From positions 434,056-498,055 of the forward strand of contig CAKOGP040001001.1 in NCBI GenBank assembly GCA_933822405.4: a DNA stretch of 64,000 nucleotides, given 5' to 3'. Under the pieces are notes generated by a model. The model was given only the letters and a program-made list of their open reading frames with translations, had not been told where the DNA came from and ran no database searches. The stretch comes from Cylindrotheca closterium. Lineage: Eukaryota; Bacillariophyta; Bacillariophyceae; Bacillariales; Bacillariaceae. Below, piece after piece: positions 42,550 to 53,434 of this stretch (the first letter of the stretch is position 1; every line of letters starts with the position of its first letter). The translations under genes were made by a program, and so were the position numbers.

Positions 42550-45429
42550 GACCCCGATCCACGAAATACCCCCCCAAAATTCGGGTGAAATTTGGAATTC
42601 TGGGGACAAAGCAAAAATTTCAAAAGACACCTACGGACCTACAACCTTTTCAAAGCGCTAGAGAATACTTTGCCCATCCCTTGTAAAAAATCCCAAGTTC
42701 ATAGGAGGTGTTAGAGGGGCTCCACTGCAGAAAACAACTTTCGGGAAACGGCTAAAAAACCAGCCGTTAGTCAAAATTGACTCAATTGACTTGATATTGA
42801 CTAATGTGATTGCCAAAAAAAACTCAAGAGGCCAGAGGCTGATCTCGTACCATACGACCTTGTTGCGATTACATTCTTAGATAAATTTCAATGCGATATT
42901 ATAAGTATATATATTTGCTAGGACTAGGTCCACTTTGAATTAGAGATATTTCTGTATATCGATCTTAATTTCAGGCCATTCCACAAAGTCAATTGAAAAG
43001 AAGGAAAGAGAGAAAAAAATTATGCTATCCTAGATTCTTTTTTCCGCCATAGCCCTCCAAACCACCGCTCAAATTCGATTACTATATATATTTTGACCAA
43101 CTTTGAACTTGGTGCCATCGTGTCAGGGTATCGACTCGGCTACTGAGAAGGATTCCAGCCACATTCTTTCATGAACCTGGAATGATCCCCAAAGCAGTGT
43201 GAATGCTATTCAAACACTTTTACCTAGAAAATGTCCACTCCAAAGCCACCAATCTTCTCATACATACCCATGGACGACAAATATGTGTTAGAACAAGGCA
43301 TTTTTAGGAAATTCGGCCCACACCACCACCAAGTGGCTTTTTGGACCAGATTTCCATGATTTCTAACCCCGTTTGGGCGGCATGATTCTTAATCTAGGCG
43401 GAACCATTGCCTGGGTCCCAGAAAATTTAAACAATAGGCATCCAAGGGAGGCTCTGGTGTATTGTTGAATGGTTGGCTGTCTCCAGGGCGGCCACGCCGA
43501 CCTTCATGCTGAAAGGGGAACAGACAGCACCAAACACTGGAATTCCAATATCTCAACAAGTATTCATAACAAAACACAACCGAATGGATCCCCGAGTAGG
43601 TAGGATCACTGCCGAGCTTTCCAGCACATGTTGAATGGGAGGCACTGGCCCTCTTGACTTTCTGCCGACCAGTTTCGGTAGCCCAACAGAACCAGTCGAA
43701 CGAAACAAGGTAGATTGTAGTGTAACTGAGGCAAATAGAAGTATGAATGGCCGCTCCAGCCATAGTCTATCTATCAAATACGCTTGCCACAACATGTGCT
43801 TCACTTTTTACTTCTCTGGGCGTCCACACTGGCCAGTCCAAACGAGGGGAACCATCGCACCATGGCACCTTGATGTGCTCCAAATCGTCAATTTTGGTAG
43901 TTCGACACTCCGAACGAGTCTCTGTGTAGATATTGTCTTGATGGTGACGGTAGATATGAGTCGCACTCGGCAAATACGTCTTCTTGACACCTATCCGTCC
44001 AGTCCAAGCAACCAACGGAACCAATCATGGTGGATTATTGTGTGATTGCGGCCCAGAAAAAGATGTTCAACATAATTACTGCCGCTCCCGACGTAACATA
44101 TATATCAACTATGGTTGCCACAACCTCTGATTCCACTTTCTCTACTCATGGGGTCCAGGCCGTGCAATTTCATTGTGTCTGACGAATTTGCAACTCAATG
44201 GTCTGGGTTGAAAATTGTCCTGTAGGAACCCAGATAGAGAATATAGAATGGTATCATTGCCGTTAGTATAACAACATAAGCAACTTCCGCAGAACATTCT
44301 AGCTCTATGTTGCCTTGGGACTTCGTAGACGTCCCGAAACCTCTCGAAAAGTAGTTTTCGTACCTTGTTGAGGTTCTTTAGCAGTGATTTCAGAGGTGAG
44401 AATGGCAAATGCATCCATATCACTTCATACAAACAAGGTGGATTCGGGTACGATACAGAGAATGTCCGCGACCCACGAGTTTTCCTCCAGAGGGTGATGC
44501 TTTCCTCGGCCTCGAGGCTCACCATTGCCGACGGAAGGAAAATTTGATGTGGTTGAAGAATTCTCAACGGGCGAGCGCATAGAAGTGCGCAATGGGTTCT
44601 GAAACTGATGACGTACGGAAAAAACCGGGTTCGCGCGCAAATTCCACCAAGTGCCTCGTGGAAATTTTCCGTACCGATGGAACCAAAATGGCATCCAAGA
44701 CATCACCTTTGTCAACATTACCACTACAGTACTGAGGGAATACGTAACAAAGCTAACATATTACCTACATCCAAGCCTATACTACATTACCTACGACTCT
44801 TCGTCTTCTTTAATTCATTCCATTCTCTCCACAGTGGCAGTCTTCGCCATTCTCATCAAGCAACATCTTCATCAATTGCCATCAGCAACTGCCACAGCAA
44901 CATGGAAACCATAGTAGCTCTCCAACATAACAATCAACAGACCTTAGACCTTGGGGACAAAAAAAGGGAAGGAAAGGGAAGAGGAATCCTTCATTCGGTC
45001 GTGTCGTTTCCAGCCTCTTCCTTATTTTCGAATTTGTTTCATTTTCTCGTCGATAGCTATCACACCACTTCTCTGACCTTGCATGATTGCAAATCAAACC
45101 CCATTGCTCTTCTGGAACACGTGTTGTAGATGGTGTCTGTGATGTAGCCGGCGTAGTTACCTTCTTTGGCTTCCATTTCGCCCTCAATCATTGTCCCATC
45201 GTGAGTGGTGATGCGAATCAGTTGATTCATCATCCCGCAATCAAAAATTGTCGCAAAGTACTTTCGAGCATAGGGCTAAAATCCCCGAAAAATTGCCCTT
45301 TGCACTGTCTTATTGGCGTTAAAATACCACGTATTCTAAAAATGACCATTTTTAAATTCTATGGTGATATTTTTTTAGAAAAGCCCGAAAGTGGGTATGG
45401 GAAGGGGGGGTTTTTCGTGGATCGGGGTC
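42550..45429. mobile_element. 2.88-kb element with 26-bp terminal inverted repeats and CTAT target duplication
   Basis: The left end 42550-42575 starts GACCCCGATCCACGAAAT and ends in seven C; the right end 45404-45429 is its inverse with one mismatch. The base quartet CTAT lies directly outside both ends, consistent with a 4-bp target-site duplication. The flanks together match an uninterrupted repeat at 29940-30546, which serves as the empty site. Inside I find no intact transposase. The minus strand holds short broken frames (43389-43763, 43767-44024, 44142-44567); two internal segments around 43750 and 44040 resemble each other, hinting at a decayed repeat-containing gene. Likely a non-autonomous or decayed DNA transposon; superfamily not assigned. 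Confidence 0.65.
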
Positions 45430-46352
45430 CTATACTATCGCATTGATTGCACCTCGCACCATCATCATCATCATCATCATCAAGGTCTTTTAGGAGTCAC
45501 CCGAACCAGGGAAGGCCAGACGGTTTGGGTGACCCTAAACTACATTCGCATTATCATCTGTGTCCAGTGATGACATTATTTGCATCATCGCATGAAACCT
45601 TGAAGCTCGTGGGTCCTGCCAATTAACATCAGCACCATCAATGACTTATATTGTTTCATCTAGAAAAGGCGGTGATGTCCTCGCTGCAGCAGTATATATC
45701 ACGAAATGCTACAATTCCAACGGATGAATACAAAAAAAATCATCCTTCAGCAACTGCACTAAGACGAATGAGACGCCGTTTGGAATGAGAACAGTTGACC
45801 TATTCAACCAAAGAATGACGAAGGACGCTCCGGTTATTTAGTAATGCTACTCGAAATGATCCACGAGACTTGTAGTGGCTCCTTTTACTTTGTTTACTTG
45901 GAGAAGGGTGCCCTTCGAGACTGATTGTGCTGTGATGCGATATTTCACACTGTATTATCAGTGATATGCGAATTATGATAACTTTCATTTGGAAGGTCAC
46001 ATCTACTATCTGACTACCAAAGAACAATCCATGGGAAATCCGACAACAGGGAAACGAATCATTCAAGGCCGGCGATCTTGAGCTTGCGAGCAAAGGCTAC
46101 TCGCACCAAACGGCATGTGTCAGCTACCGCACAGCAGTCAATCTTTGCTTGCAGCGCTGGCAATCGGCAATTAAAGATGCCAAGCAAGCGCTGGTGATAC
46201 TCGAAGCGCCTACAGCCAAGGTGCTGATTATGATCCAAGAACTGCGGAGGGAGGGATTTCAACATCGATCTGGCGTTGGCGTTCAGAAATTCATCCGTGA
46301 ATGCAAATTATTGGCAACGAAAAGCGGGATGGTAGAAATGATCTTCTGTTGA
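45430..46352 (+). repeat. Right part of dispersed repeat copy 2 with TPR-gene relic
   Basis: Matches dispersed repeat copy 1 from an (ATC)n run near 45460 to about 46095. From about 46026 the plus strand reads a tetratricopeptide-like sequence: E-I-R-Q-Q-G-N-E-S-F-K-A-G-D-L-E-L-A-S-K-G-Y, then RWQSAIKDAKQALVILEAP and T-A-K, matching the helix pattern of co-chaperone TPRs (A-I-K-D-A-x-x-A-L near the end of a 34-residue unit). It ends at a TGA at 46352 just before a poly-G run. No start or full domain is present, so I treat it as a gene relic. Confidence 0.5.
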
Positions 46353-47311
46353 AGGCGGGGGGGGGGGGGGGGGGGGGGGTGGGGGGTGAGTGAAGTTGGA
46401 AAGAAACCGCCAAATGGAAATCTTGACTTTCATGGAAGCTTTGTCTCTGCCAAGATTGTAATGATGGTTTCGATTCCAATTACCTCATGTCGTGGCGGGT
46501 GCTTGCGTTGGCTGCGGGTATTAATTGATTTGGAAGATGACGAGCTCATCATGTCGTCGATAGCAATTGCTTTCAGTCCAGAGTTTGAAAGGAGTTTGTT
46601 AAAAGCTAATGTTTGGATGGCGGATGTGGGATGCACATGGTTTCACAAATCGTTCAGACTTCACCGGTTGGGTAAACTTTGTTTTCACGGAGCAGCCAGA
46701 GGAGATGCATGCAGGGAGCGGAATAGATTAGCAAGGTCGATCTTGGCAGGAACCGAACATTGTTTCGGATAAGAGCAGATCAGAGCCTCGTGAAAGCAGA
46801 AATAGCGCTCTCAATTGCTCTCAAGATTGGTGCAGCACTCGTCCCGCGGGTTCTGGTCTGCAATTCTTTCTCGTCGCCATGTCACTATCCTGTCATTCGT
46901 TGGTCACTTTTTGTTTATCTGTTTCCCACGCGAAAGTTCTCTATCGGGCATGACGTGTTCTGGATCCCGCGAACTGAAGTCGCACCGAACAAACAATCAG
47001 ACATTGAAGGTTTTCGCTGTTATTTTCAAATATCATCCGCATCCAAGGAGCTGTTCTTCGCCGTTTTAATCAGGAGTTCCATTGTCATCCGCTTCCAGAG
47101 AGCTTTGTTCCACGGTATTCGACACGAAATGGAGGAGTTCGCAATTTCTCGCATGTCGATGTCCGTATGGCAAAAATCATCAACCACAAAAAGACAAACA
47201 GATACAAACAAACGAAACAACAAAAGTGTAAGTCGGTCTGCAAATCGAAGGTTTCATTGCACCGATTGATGCTAACATTGCCTCGTTTCGTTACGTTTCG
47301 GTGCACAGCAA
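46353..47311. other. Intergenic region upstream of receptor cyclase copy C, with poly-G tract
   Basis: A run of 23 G at 46357-46379, then T and six more G, could form G-quadruplexes or be an assembly-sensitive homopolymer. The last part (about 47270-47311, GCTAACATTGCCTCGTTTC) is conserved before copy D (53391-53434) and ends just after CACAG or TTTAG, so a 5'-UTR intron is possible. Frames at 46386-46772 and 46760-47269 have no recognisable domain and are not called. Confidence 0.45.
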
Positions 47312-50300
47312 ATGAAAGAATTATTACAATCCCTGTGCATAACACTCGCAGCACTGGGCTCTCTTCAAAGCGCGAACAGCGAATATTTGGATATGGACGG
47401 ATGGACAGCCGACAAACACTGGGCTGTTGGAGACATCAACTGCACCCACGGGCTTCGCGAGTTCAATAGACATACACAAAAACAAGTCTACACAGTCGGG
47501 GTACACGCTCCAGCGGGCATTGACAAAGCATGGAACGAGTTCAACATGACTTTCGAGACATACTTGACAGAAGTCGTCGGAAAGCGCTTTGATCCTCCCA
47601 TCGAATTTCAGATGAAGCCATCGGAGTGGCCTTTGCTGGACTGGATTGATAATGCTGAAGATGTGGACTTTATGTATTCTGACACAGGTCTATACTCCTG
47701 CATCGGTACAGAGATTGGATCCCAGCCACTTGCAACAACCATTTCAAGTCTGGAGTCAAGGGGCAATCACTACGAGCTTGATATGTATGGTGTGAGTAAT
47801 TCTTTGATGTAGAATTTGCGGCGTAGAGGACGACAAACGGAAGGAAAACAATCCATTCTGACGTTTTTTCCCGACTCAATTCGCTCTAATTCTAATTTTG
47901 ATTCCTTCATACCATCAGGGCACAATCTTGGCTTTAGCAAGCAACAATGCAGTCAACACTATCGAAGATCTGAAAGACAAGGTGATTGCAGGACAGGCCT
48001 TCTCTGTGTTTGCTGCTGGACAATCACAGTTCTATGTCATGCACAAGGCTGGACTTGATTACATCATGGATCCAAAGCAAGTCATCTTCACAGGTAATCA
48101 TGATGAAACGGTACAGGGCGTCCTCAGCGGGAAATGGGACGTTGGCTTCGTTCCATCTGGAAGAGCTGAACGCACTGTCGATGAGGCAACCGGTGAATAC
48201 ATTGACTCTAATCTATTCAAGGTTATTGAGCCGAAGATTGCTATAATGAACAATGGCGATCTGTTCCCATTCCTTCATTCGACGCCGGTCTTTCCGGAGT
48301 GGCCCTTGTTTGCCAAGGAAGAAGTAGATGGTATCGTCTCCGAAGAAGTAGCAATTGCCATGATGGAATTTGGCGCACACAAGAGAGTTGGGACACTGAT
48401 GCATCAATGCATGGAAGATGCTGAAACTGCTGAGGAATTGGAACTCTGCAACACGATGCCCCCAGTATACTTTGATCCTGCTGCCCGCTGTGACACGACA
48501 CGAGAACTGGCAGAACTAGCATATCAGGCTGGGACATCTGGTCATCATTCTGGTATGCGGCCGGCAAAGTCTCACTTCCAAGTGAGAACAATGCAGCAAG
48601 ATGCAGGCTTTATCATCCGAGATGACATAAACAGTACGTATTTGATGCTTGTGGTGTGATCGTTATCGCATTTTGGGATGCTCATGATTCTCGGCGTTCT
48701 CATCTAGGCGAATGGCGCTGCGAACGAGCTTCGAAAACGTATGACGGTATCACGTGCCCAGAAGGCCACTACAAGATTGCGGAGCACCAATTCGACACAC
48801 ACTGTGACAACAAAGGCTTACCATGTCCTGAAGGTGCCACATGCTACTGCCGACCTTGTGTCGAGGCTTACGAGGTCGATGTGTTTCCTTGGGACACTGA
48901 GATCGATGGTGTTGTAACCGAAGATCGCGATAGGTGTAAGTTGACTCGTCGTCATGCTCTTAGCATTTGCTGCTATTGACGTTTCCCGTTTATGTTTTCG
49001 CAGGTGACAAAATGAGTCTGTGTGCCGAAGCGGAACAGAACGAAGAAATTCGTATCCATGCATACGATAACTTGCAGCGCTCGAATGCAACAGTGACGGC
49101 CTTGGTGCACCTTGGTCAGGAATCAAGGTATCTTGAAGTGATACATAATGCTGGTGGATTCAATCAGTACGAATTCCTGTTTTTGCATAGAAAGAGGGGT
49201 GTCGCTATTCTGGAAGTCTTCTTTGATGGAGTCCAAATCCCAGAATCACCATTCCGAATTCAAGTGACAGAAAAGAAATGTGCAATACGGGGAATGGTAG
49301 CGGTGAGTACGCCCTTGTGCATGTTCCATCATCGACATCATTCGGAAACTCACGTGTCCCTTTGCATCACAGAGCGAAGATGGTGTTTGTGAATGTTCAT
49401 CCAGCGCCATCGACATCTTTGGGGAATGTGTTTCGGAAGGAGTATTTGCTGGAGTTGTCTCTGGCATTTGTGTTATGATTGGCTTTGTTGTTGCGCTGTT
49501 CTACATTGCGTACAAGAAGAAAAAGAACGACGAAGTTTGGCACGTGAACGTGGAAGAATTACACTTTAATCACCCAGTCGAAATCGTCGGACAAGGCGCA
49601 TTTGGTGTCGTCTTACTGGCTGAGTATCGTGGCACAAAAGTTGCAATCAAGCGAGTTTTAGCGAAAAAGGACAAGAGCACGAGAAGTGGCTCTGTTGCGA
49701 GCATAGGTAGCGTCGGTGCCCGAAGTGTAAGCGAAGATGGCGAGCACGAAGACGTTGAGACCGGCGAAACACCTGGTACAACAAGCGGTGCTGGAGGCAC
49801 AGCTAGTGGGACAACCTCAGGCTTCGGTGATCTTGACTTCTTGGGAGGATTCAGCTTCAATGGAAGGAAGAGAGGGCGACTCAATCGCTTGTTTGGACGG
49901 GGTTACAAGGATTATTCAGCGAAGCTCAATTTGAGCATCCTTGGTTCAGTGTCAGCTAAAGGCTCAACGTCGCAGGGAATTGCCACTTGGCTGTTCCCAT
50001 CGTGCAACGAGACTGCTCGTCGTCATGAGGAATTCAAGGAAGAAATGAGGCTTCTATCAAGGCTTCGGCATCCTTGTATTACAACGGTGATGGGAGCCGT
50101 GATGAATGGAATCGAACCCGTAAGTTTCTGCTGTATATTCGTTGCGCTCCCACTTCCCTTGGGCCGACTTCTGACCACTGCTTTGTGATACTTTCAGATG
50201 ATGGTAATGGAATACATGGAAAATGGGTCCTTGTATGACCTTCTGCGCAACGAGTCTTTCTTCATGGGTGGAGAAATCATCTTGCAAGTTGTTCGCGACA

Positions 50301-52000
50301 TTGCCCAGGGTCTACTTTTCTTGCATTCTTCGAAGCCTGCGATTCTTCACGGTGACTTGAAGGCAAAGAATATCCTTATCGATTCTAGGTTCCGTGCGAA
50401 GGTTTGCGACTTTGGATTGGCAGTGAAGGGCAAGAACGATCTGTCTGGAACTCTCTACTGGTAAGCCTACGTGATAAGTTTATGAAGCCATAAACACCAC
50501 GAGCGCTAACAACTTCCATCCATTTATTTGATTGAAAACAGGCTGGCACCAGAATATTTGCGAAGACGATCAGAATATAATGCTACCTGCGACATTTACT
50601 CAGTTGGAATGATTCTATATGAGATTTACAGCCGCAAGACACCATATGAGGGAGAGCAACTTCGTAAGGTCCTGCGGAAGGTGTGCGACCCACGCATCAA
50701 CTACCGTCCAGCTCTCCCAGGGACCTGCCCCAAGCGCATGACCGAAGTCATGACCCGGTGCTGGAGCAGCGATGCATCCTATCGACATCAAGCCAAGGAC
50801 TTGGATATGATCTTTGGCGAAATGACTTCCCGTGACGCCGACCCTCTCTTGGAGGAGAGCAATACACGAGTGAGGACCGAAGTGGCAACTGGCGACATGT
50901 TGTACAAGGTGTTCCCAAAGAAGGTTGCTGACAAGCTTCGACACGGCGAGAAGGTGGAACCGTAAGTTGCTGAAATTGTTGCTATGTGTGCTTCAACTGC
51001 TCCCATTCCATAGGCACATGCTGACGCTTTTTCTGTTCCTCGTCTCTTCAATCAATTGCAGTGAAAATCACGACAATGTCACCATCTTCTTCAGTGATAT
51101 TGTTCGCTTCACCGATATTTCCCGTGCCTTGTCTCCTGTCAAGGTGTGCAATATGTTGGACCGACTGTATCTTGCCTTTGATGAGTTGTCGACGAAGCAT
51201 GGAGTTTTCAAAGTGGAGACGATTGGCGACGCTTGGATGGGTGTGACAAACTGTAAGTCGCTCTCTTGCTATTTTTTCTGTAAATCCATTCAGGGATGCG
51301 CTCCCTCACCTCGTAAATCTTTTTCGATTTCACAGTGGAAGGAAACCAAGAAGGTTCTCACGCCAAGCGTGTTGCCGAGTTTGCAATCGACGCCGTGGAA
51401 GCGGCTGGAAAGGTTTTGATTGATGCAGACGACCCTTCTGCAGGCCACGTCCACATTCGCGTCGGTCTCCATAGTGGTCCAGTCGTCAGTAATGTGATTG
51501 GATCATTGAATCCGAGGTATGGTCTCTTTGGAGACACTGTGAATACCGCCTCTAGGATGGAATCTCTGTCTGTGAGTGGTCGCATTCAATGTTCCGATGC
51601 TGCAGCCAATTTTTTGAAGGAACAAGCTCCTGCAATGCCTCTCTTGAGGCGCGGCAAGGTTGCAGTCAAGGGGAAGGGCAATATGGTAACCTACTGGGTT
51701 GGCAACTCTTCGGATCCATCCAAGGCACTACAAGCGAATGGAATCGGTTCTTTTGATGATCCACGTCCTGTTGTGAACTTCCAAGAGAAGCCGCAAATTC
51801 TCACATCCCCATCACCCATTTTCCGCCATCCCATCACACCACAACGCCACGACCACATTGCTGTGGACGATCCTTCTCGTCGCACGACCATGGCTGGTGC
51901 CCCCAGGTATGAAAAAGAGCAATCTCAGCCGCATTCGGTTGACAAACCTACTGAAGCCGACAAGCGTGTGATTAGCTTTCAACGATCTCTTTCACAGTAG
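47312..52000 (+). CDS. Receptor guanylyl cyclase with PhnD-like ectodomain and intact kinase domain, copy C
   Basis: Nine exons: 47312-47791, 47919-48633, 48708-48935, 49004-49302, 49373-50119, 50198-50460, 50542-50961, 51062-51252, 51336-52000; 1335 residues in phase. After a signal peptide, residues about 35-390 resemble phosphonate/phosphate-type periplasmic binding proteins (ALASNNAVNTIEDLKDKVIAG). A Cys-rich segment (about 400-475) and a filamin-like domain (about 480-573, ending P-E-S-P-F-R-I-Q-V) precede one membrane helix (599-621). The kinase keeps VGQGAFG, Lys667, helix-C Glu, H874-G-D876-L-K-x-x-N and D894-F-G, with a 115-residue Gly/Ser insert after Lys667. A coiled linker leads to a class III cyclase with metal Asp1063 and Asp1107, guanine-selecting Glu1103 and NTASRME; the usual Cys of C-L-F-G-D is Gly. 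Predicted: plasma-membrane receptor turning a small extracellular ligand into cGMP and perhaps phosphorylation. Confidence 0.88.
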
Positions 52001-53434
52001 ATGGACGAATGAAATGGATCAAAAACATGTCGATTCATTTTGCATATAATGATACATAATTATAACATACAACACTTTGGAAAAAAGCAATCTTGAGAAC
52101 ATCCTAAATGATTAACTTTCTTTCTGGACCTTGACCGATACCTCGAAGAGAATTAAAAATGGGGAGGCTGATGGTTTCCGTTACAAAAAATGAAGGTTCT
52201 CCGATTACTTCGACTGATGTAGGTTCGGAGCCAATAATGCCCGCATGACAACAGCAGTCCAAAGTGATGAAAACGATCATGAGGTTGTATGGGTTTTTCT
52301 GCTTGCGTTATCAGTTGCGACCAAACATCAATGACTGGTTACTGTAGGATCACAATATGCACATATCACATGGCTGAATCTCATCGGGTGCAATCGTTCA
52401 CACCGTTCATTAGCAAGAAGATCGTCGAGTAAATGCACATCGAGTCAGTCCTATTTTAGATGATCAACTTTGAATAGTTTGTTGCAACTATTAGATCGAC
52501 GATTCTGCGCAAGGCTTGGTATATACTGTACACGATATGACAATCTATTTGATCGTCTTTCCAGCGGCGGTTGCCAACAGAATTCTGGATCGTTCACTGG
52601 CGCGGAATGATCATTCCATTATGCAACTTTCTCGTGTTGCCCACGAAGTTATAAGTTTGGAGAGCAGGAATCAGTACAGCTACGGGATTTATCAAGTTGT
52701 AGACAAAGCCGAAAAAAGATACGAATCTCGCTTCCTCCTCGTGGTAGAATATCCGACCAAGTGAACTTCCCCGTTTCCACATTGGGCTCAAATTACAACA
52801 AAGCCAGAAAAGACTCGTAAGAAACTTGAAAGCGTTTAGTCGTAACGCTCATGAGCCTATTGACATGTGTTTCGTACAATATCCCCATCCCTTAGATAGC
52901 AAGGCTCAAAATTACAGGACATTGCACGAAACACAAGAAATAGAAGTATATGAGGTGTATTCTGTGGAAGCCGACAATGTCTTCCACTGACGCCATTTCT
53001 TTCGCTCTAGTACAGTTCCTGTGTACACATGTACCTGTGACCTGTATACGTGACCCTTTATGTATTCCGCTCTGCAACTTGCAACTTGGGAAAAAGAATC
53101 GAAAACAATATACAATATATATTAATAAAACGTCCAAGAGTTTTTTGAAAATACTACTTAACGCCGACACGCGTCTACAAGCAGCAGAACATTCTCTAGA
53201 GAACTATCCATAGTACAGTACTGGCTCGGAAGAATTGGTTCTTGTTGCGAAGACATCATCACACCCGCAGGCGAAATACGGATAATACGTTTGAAACTTT
53301 GGAAATGCAAAACCCCACAAAACAGAAAGCGGATCCGCTAGAATGTATGTAGGACTATACAACGGATTTCTCGTCACAGCGACTCAATCATGCTGACATT
53401 GCCTCGTTTCTTTGCGTTTTAGTAGTACAAGTCA
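52001..53434. other. Intergenic region between the two receptor cyclases
   Basis: About 1.4 kb holding the 3' flank of copy C and promoter of copy D. An 82-residue frame at 52516-52764 has no recognisable domain. No RNA gene or repeat stands out. Confidence 0.35.

Noticed and set aside
43389..44567. Leftward frames inside the inverted-repeat element considered as a transposase
   Set aside because: Short, in different frames, and I cannot see a DDE/D pattern or other transposase motif.
46386..47269. Frames of 128 and 169 codons before receptor copy C considered as genes
   Set aside because: No domain, no counterpart before copy D, and only the last tens of bases are conserved between copies.
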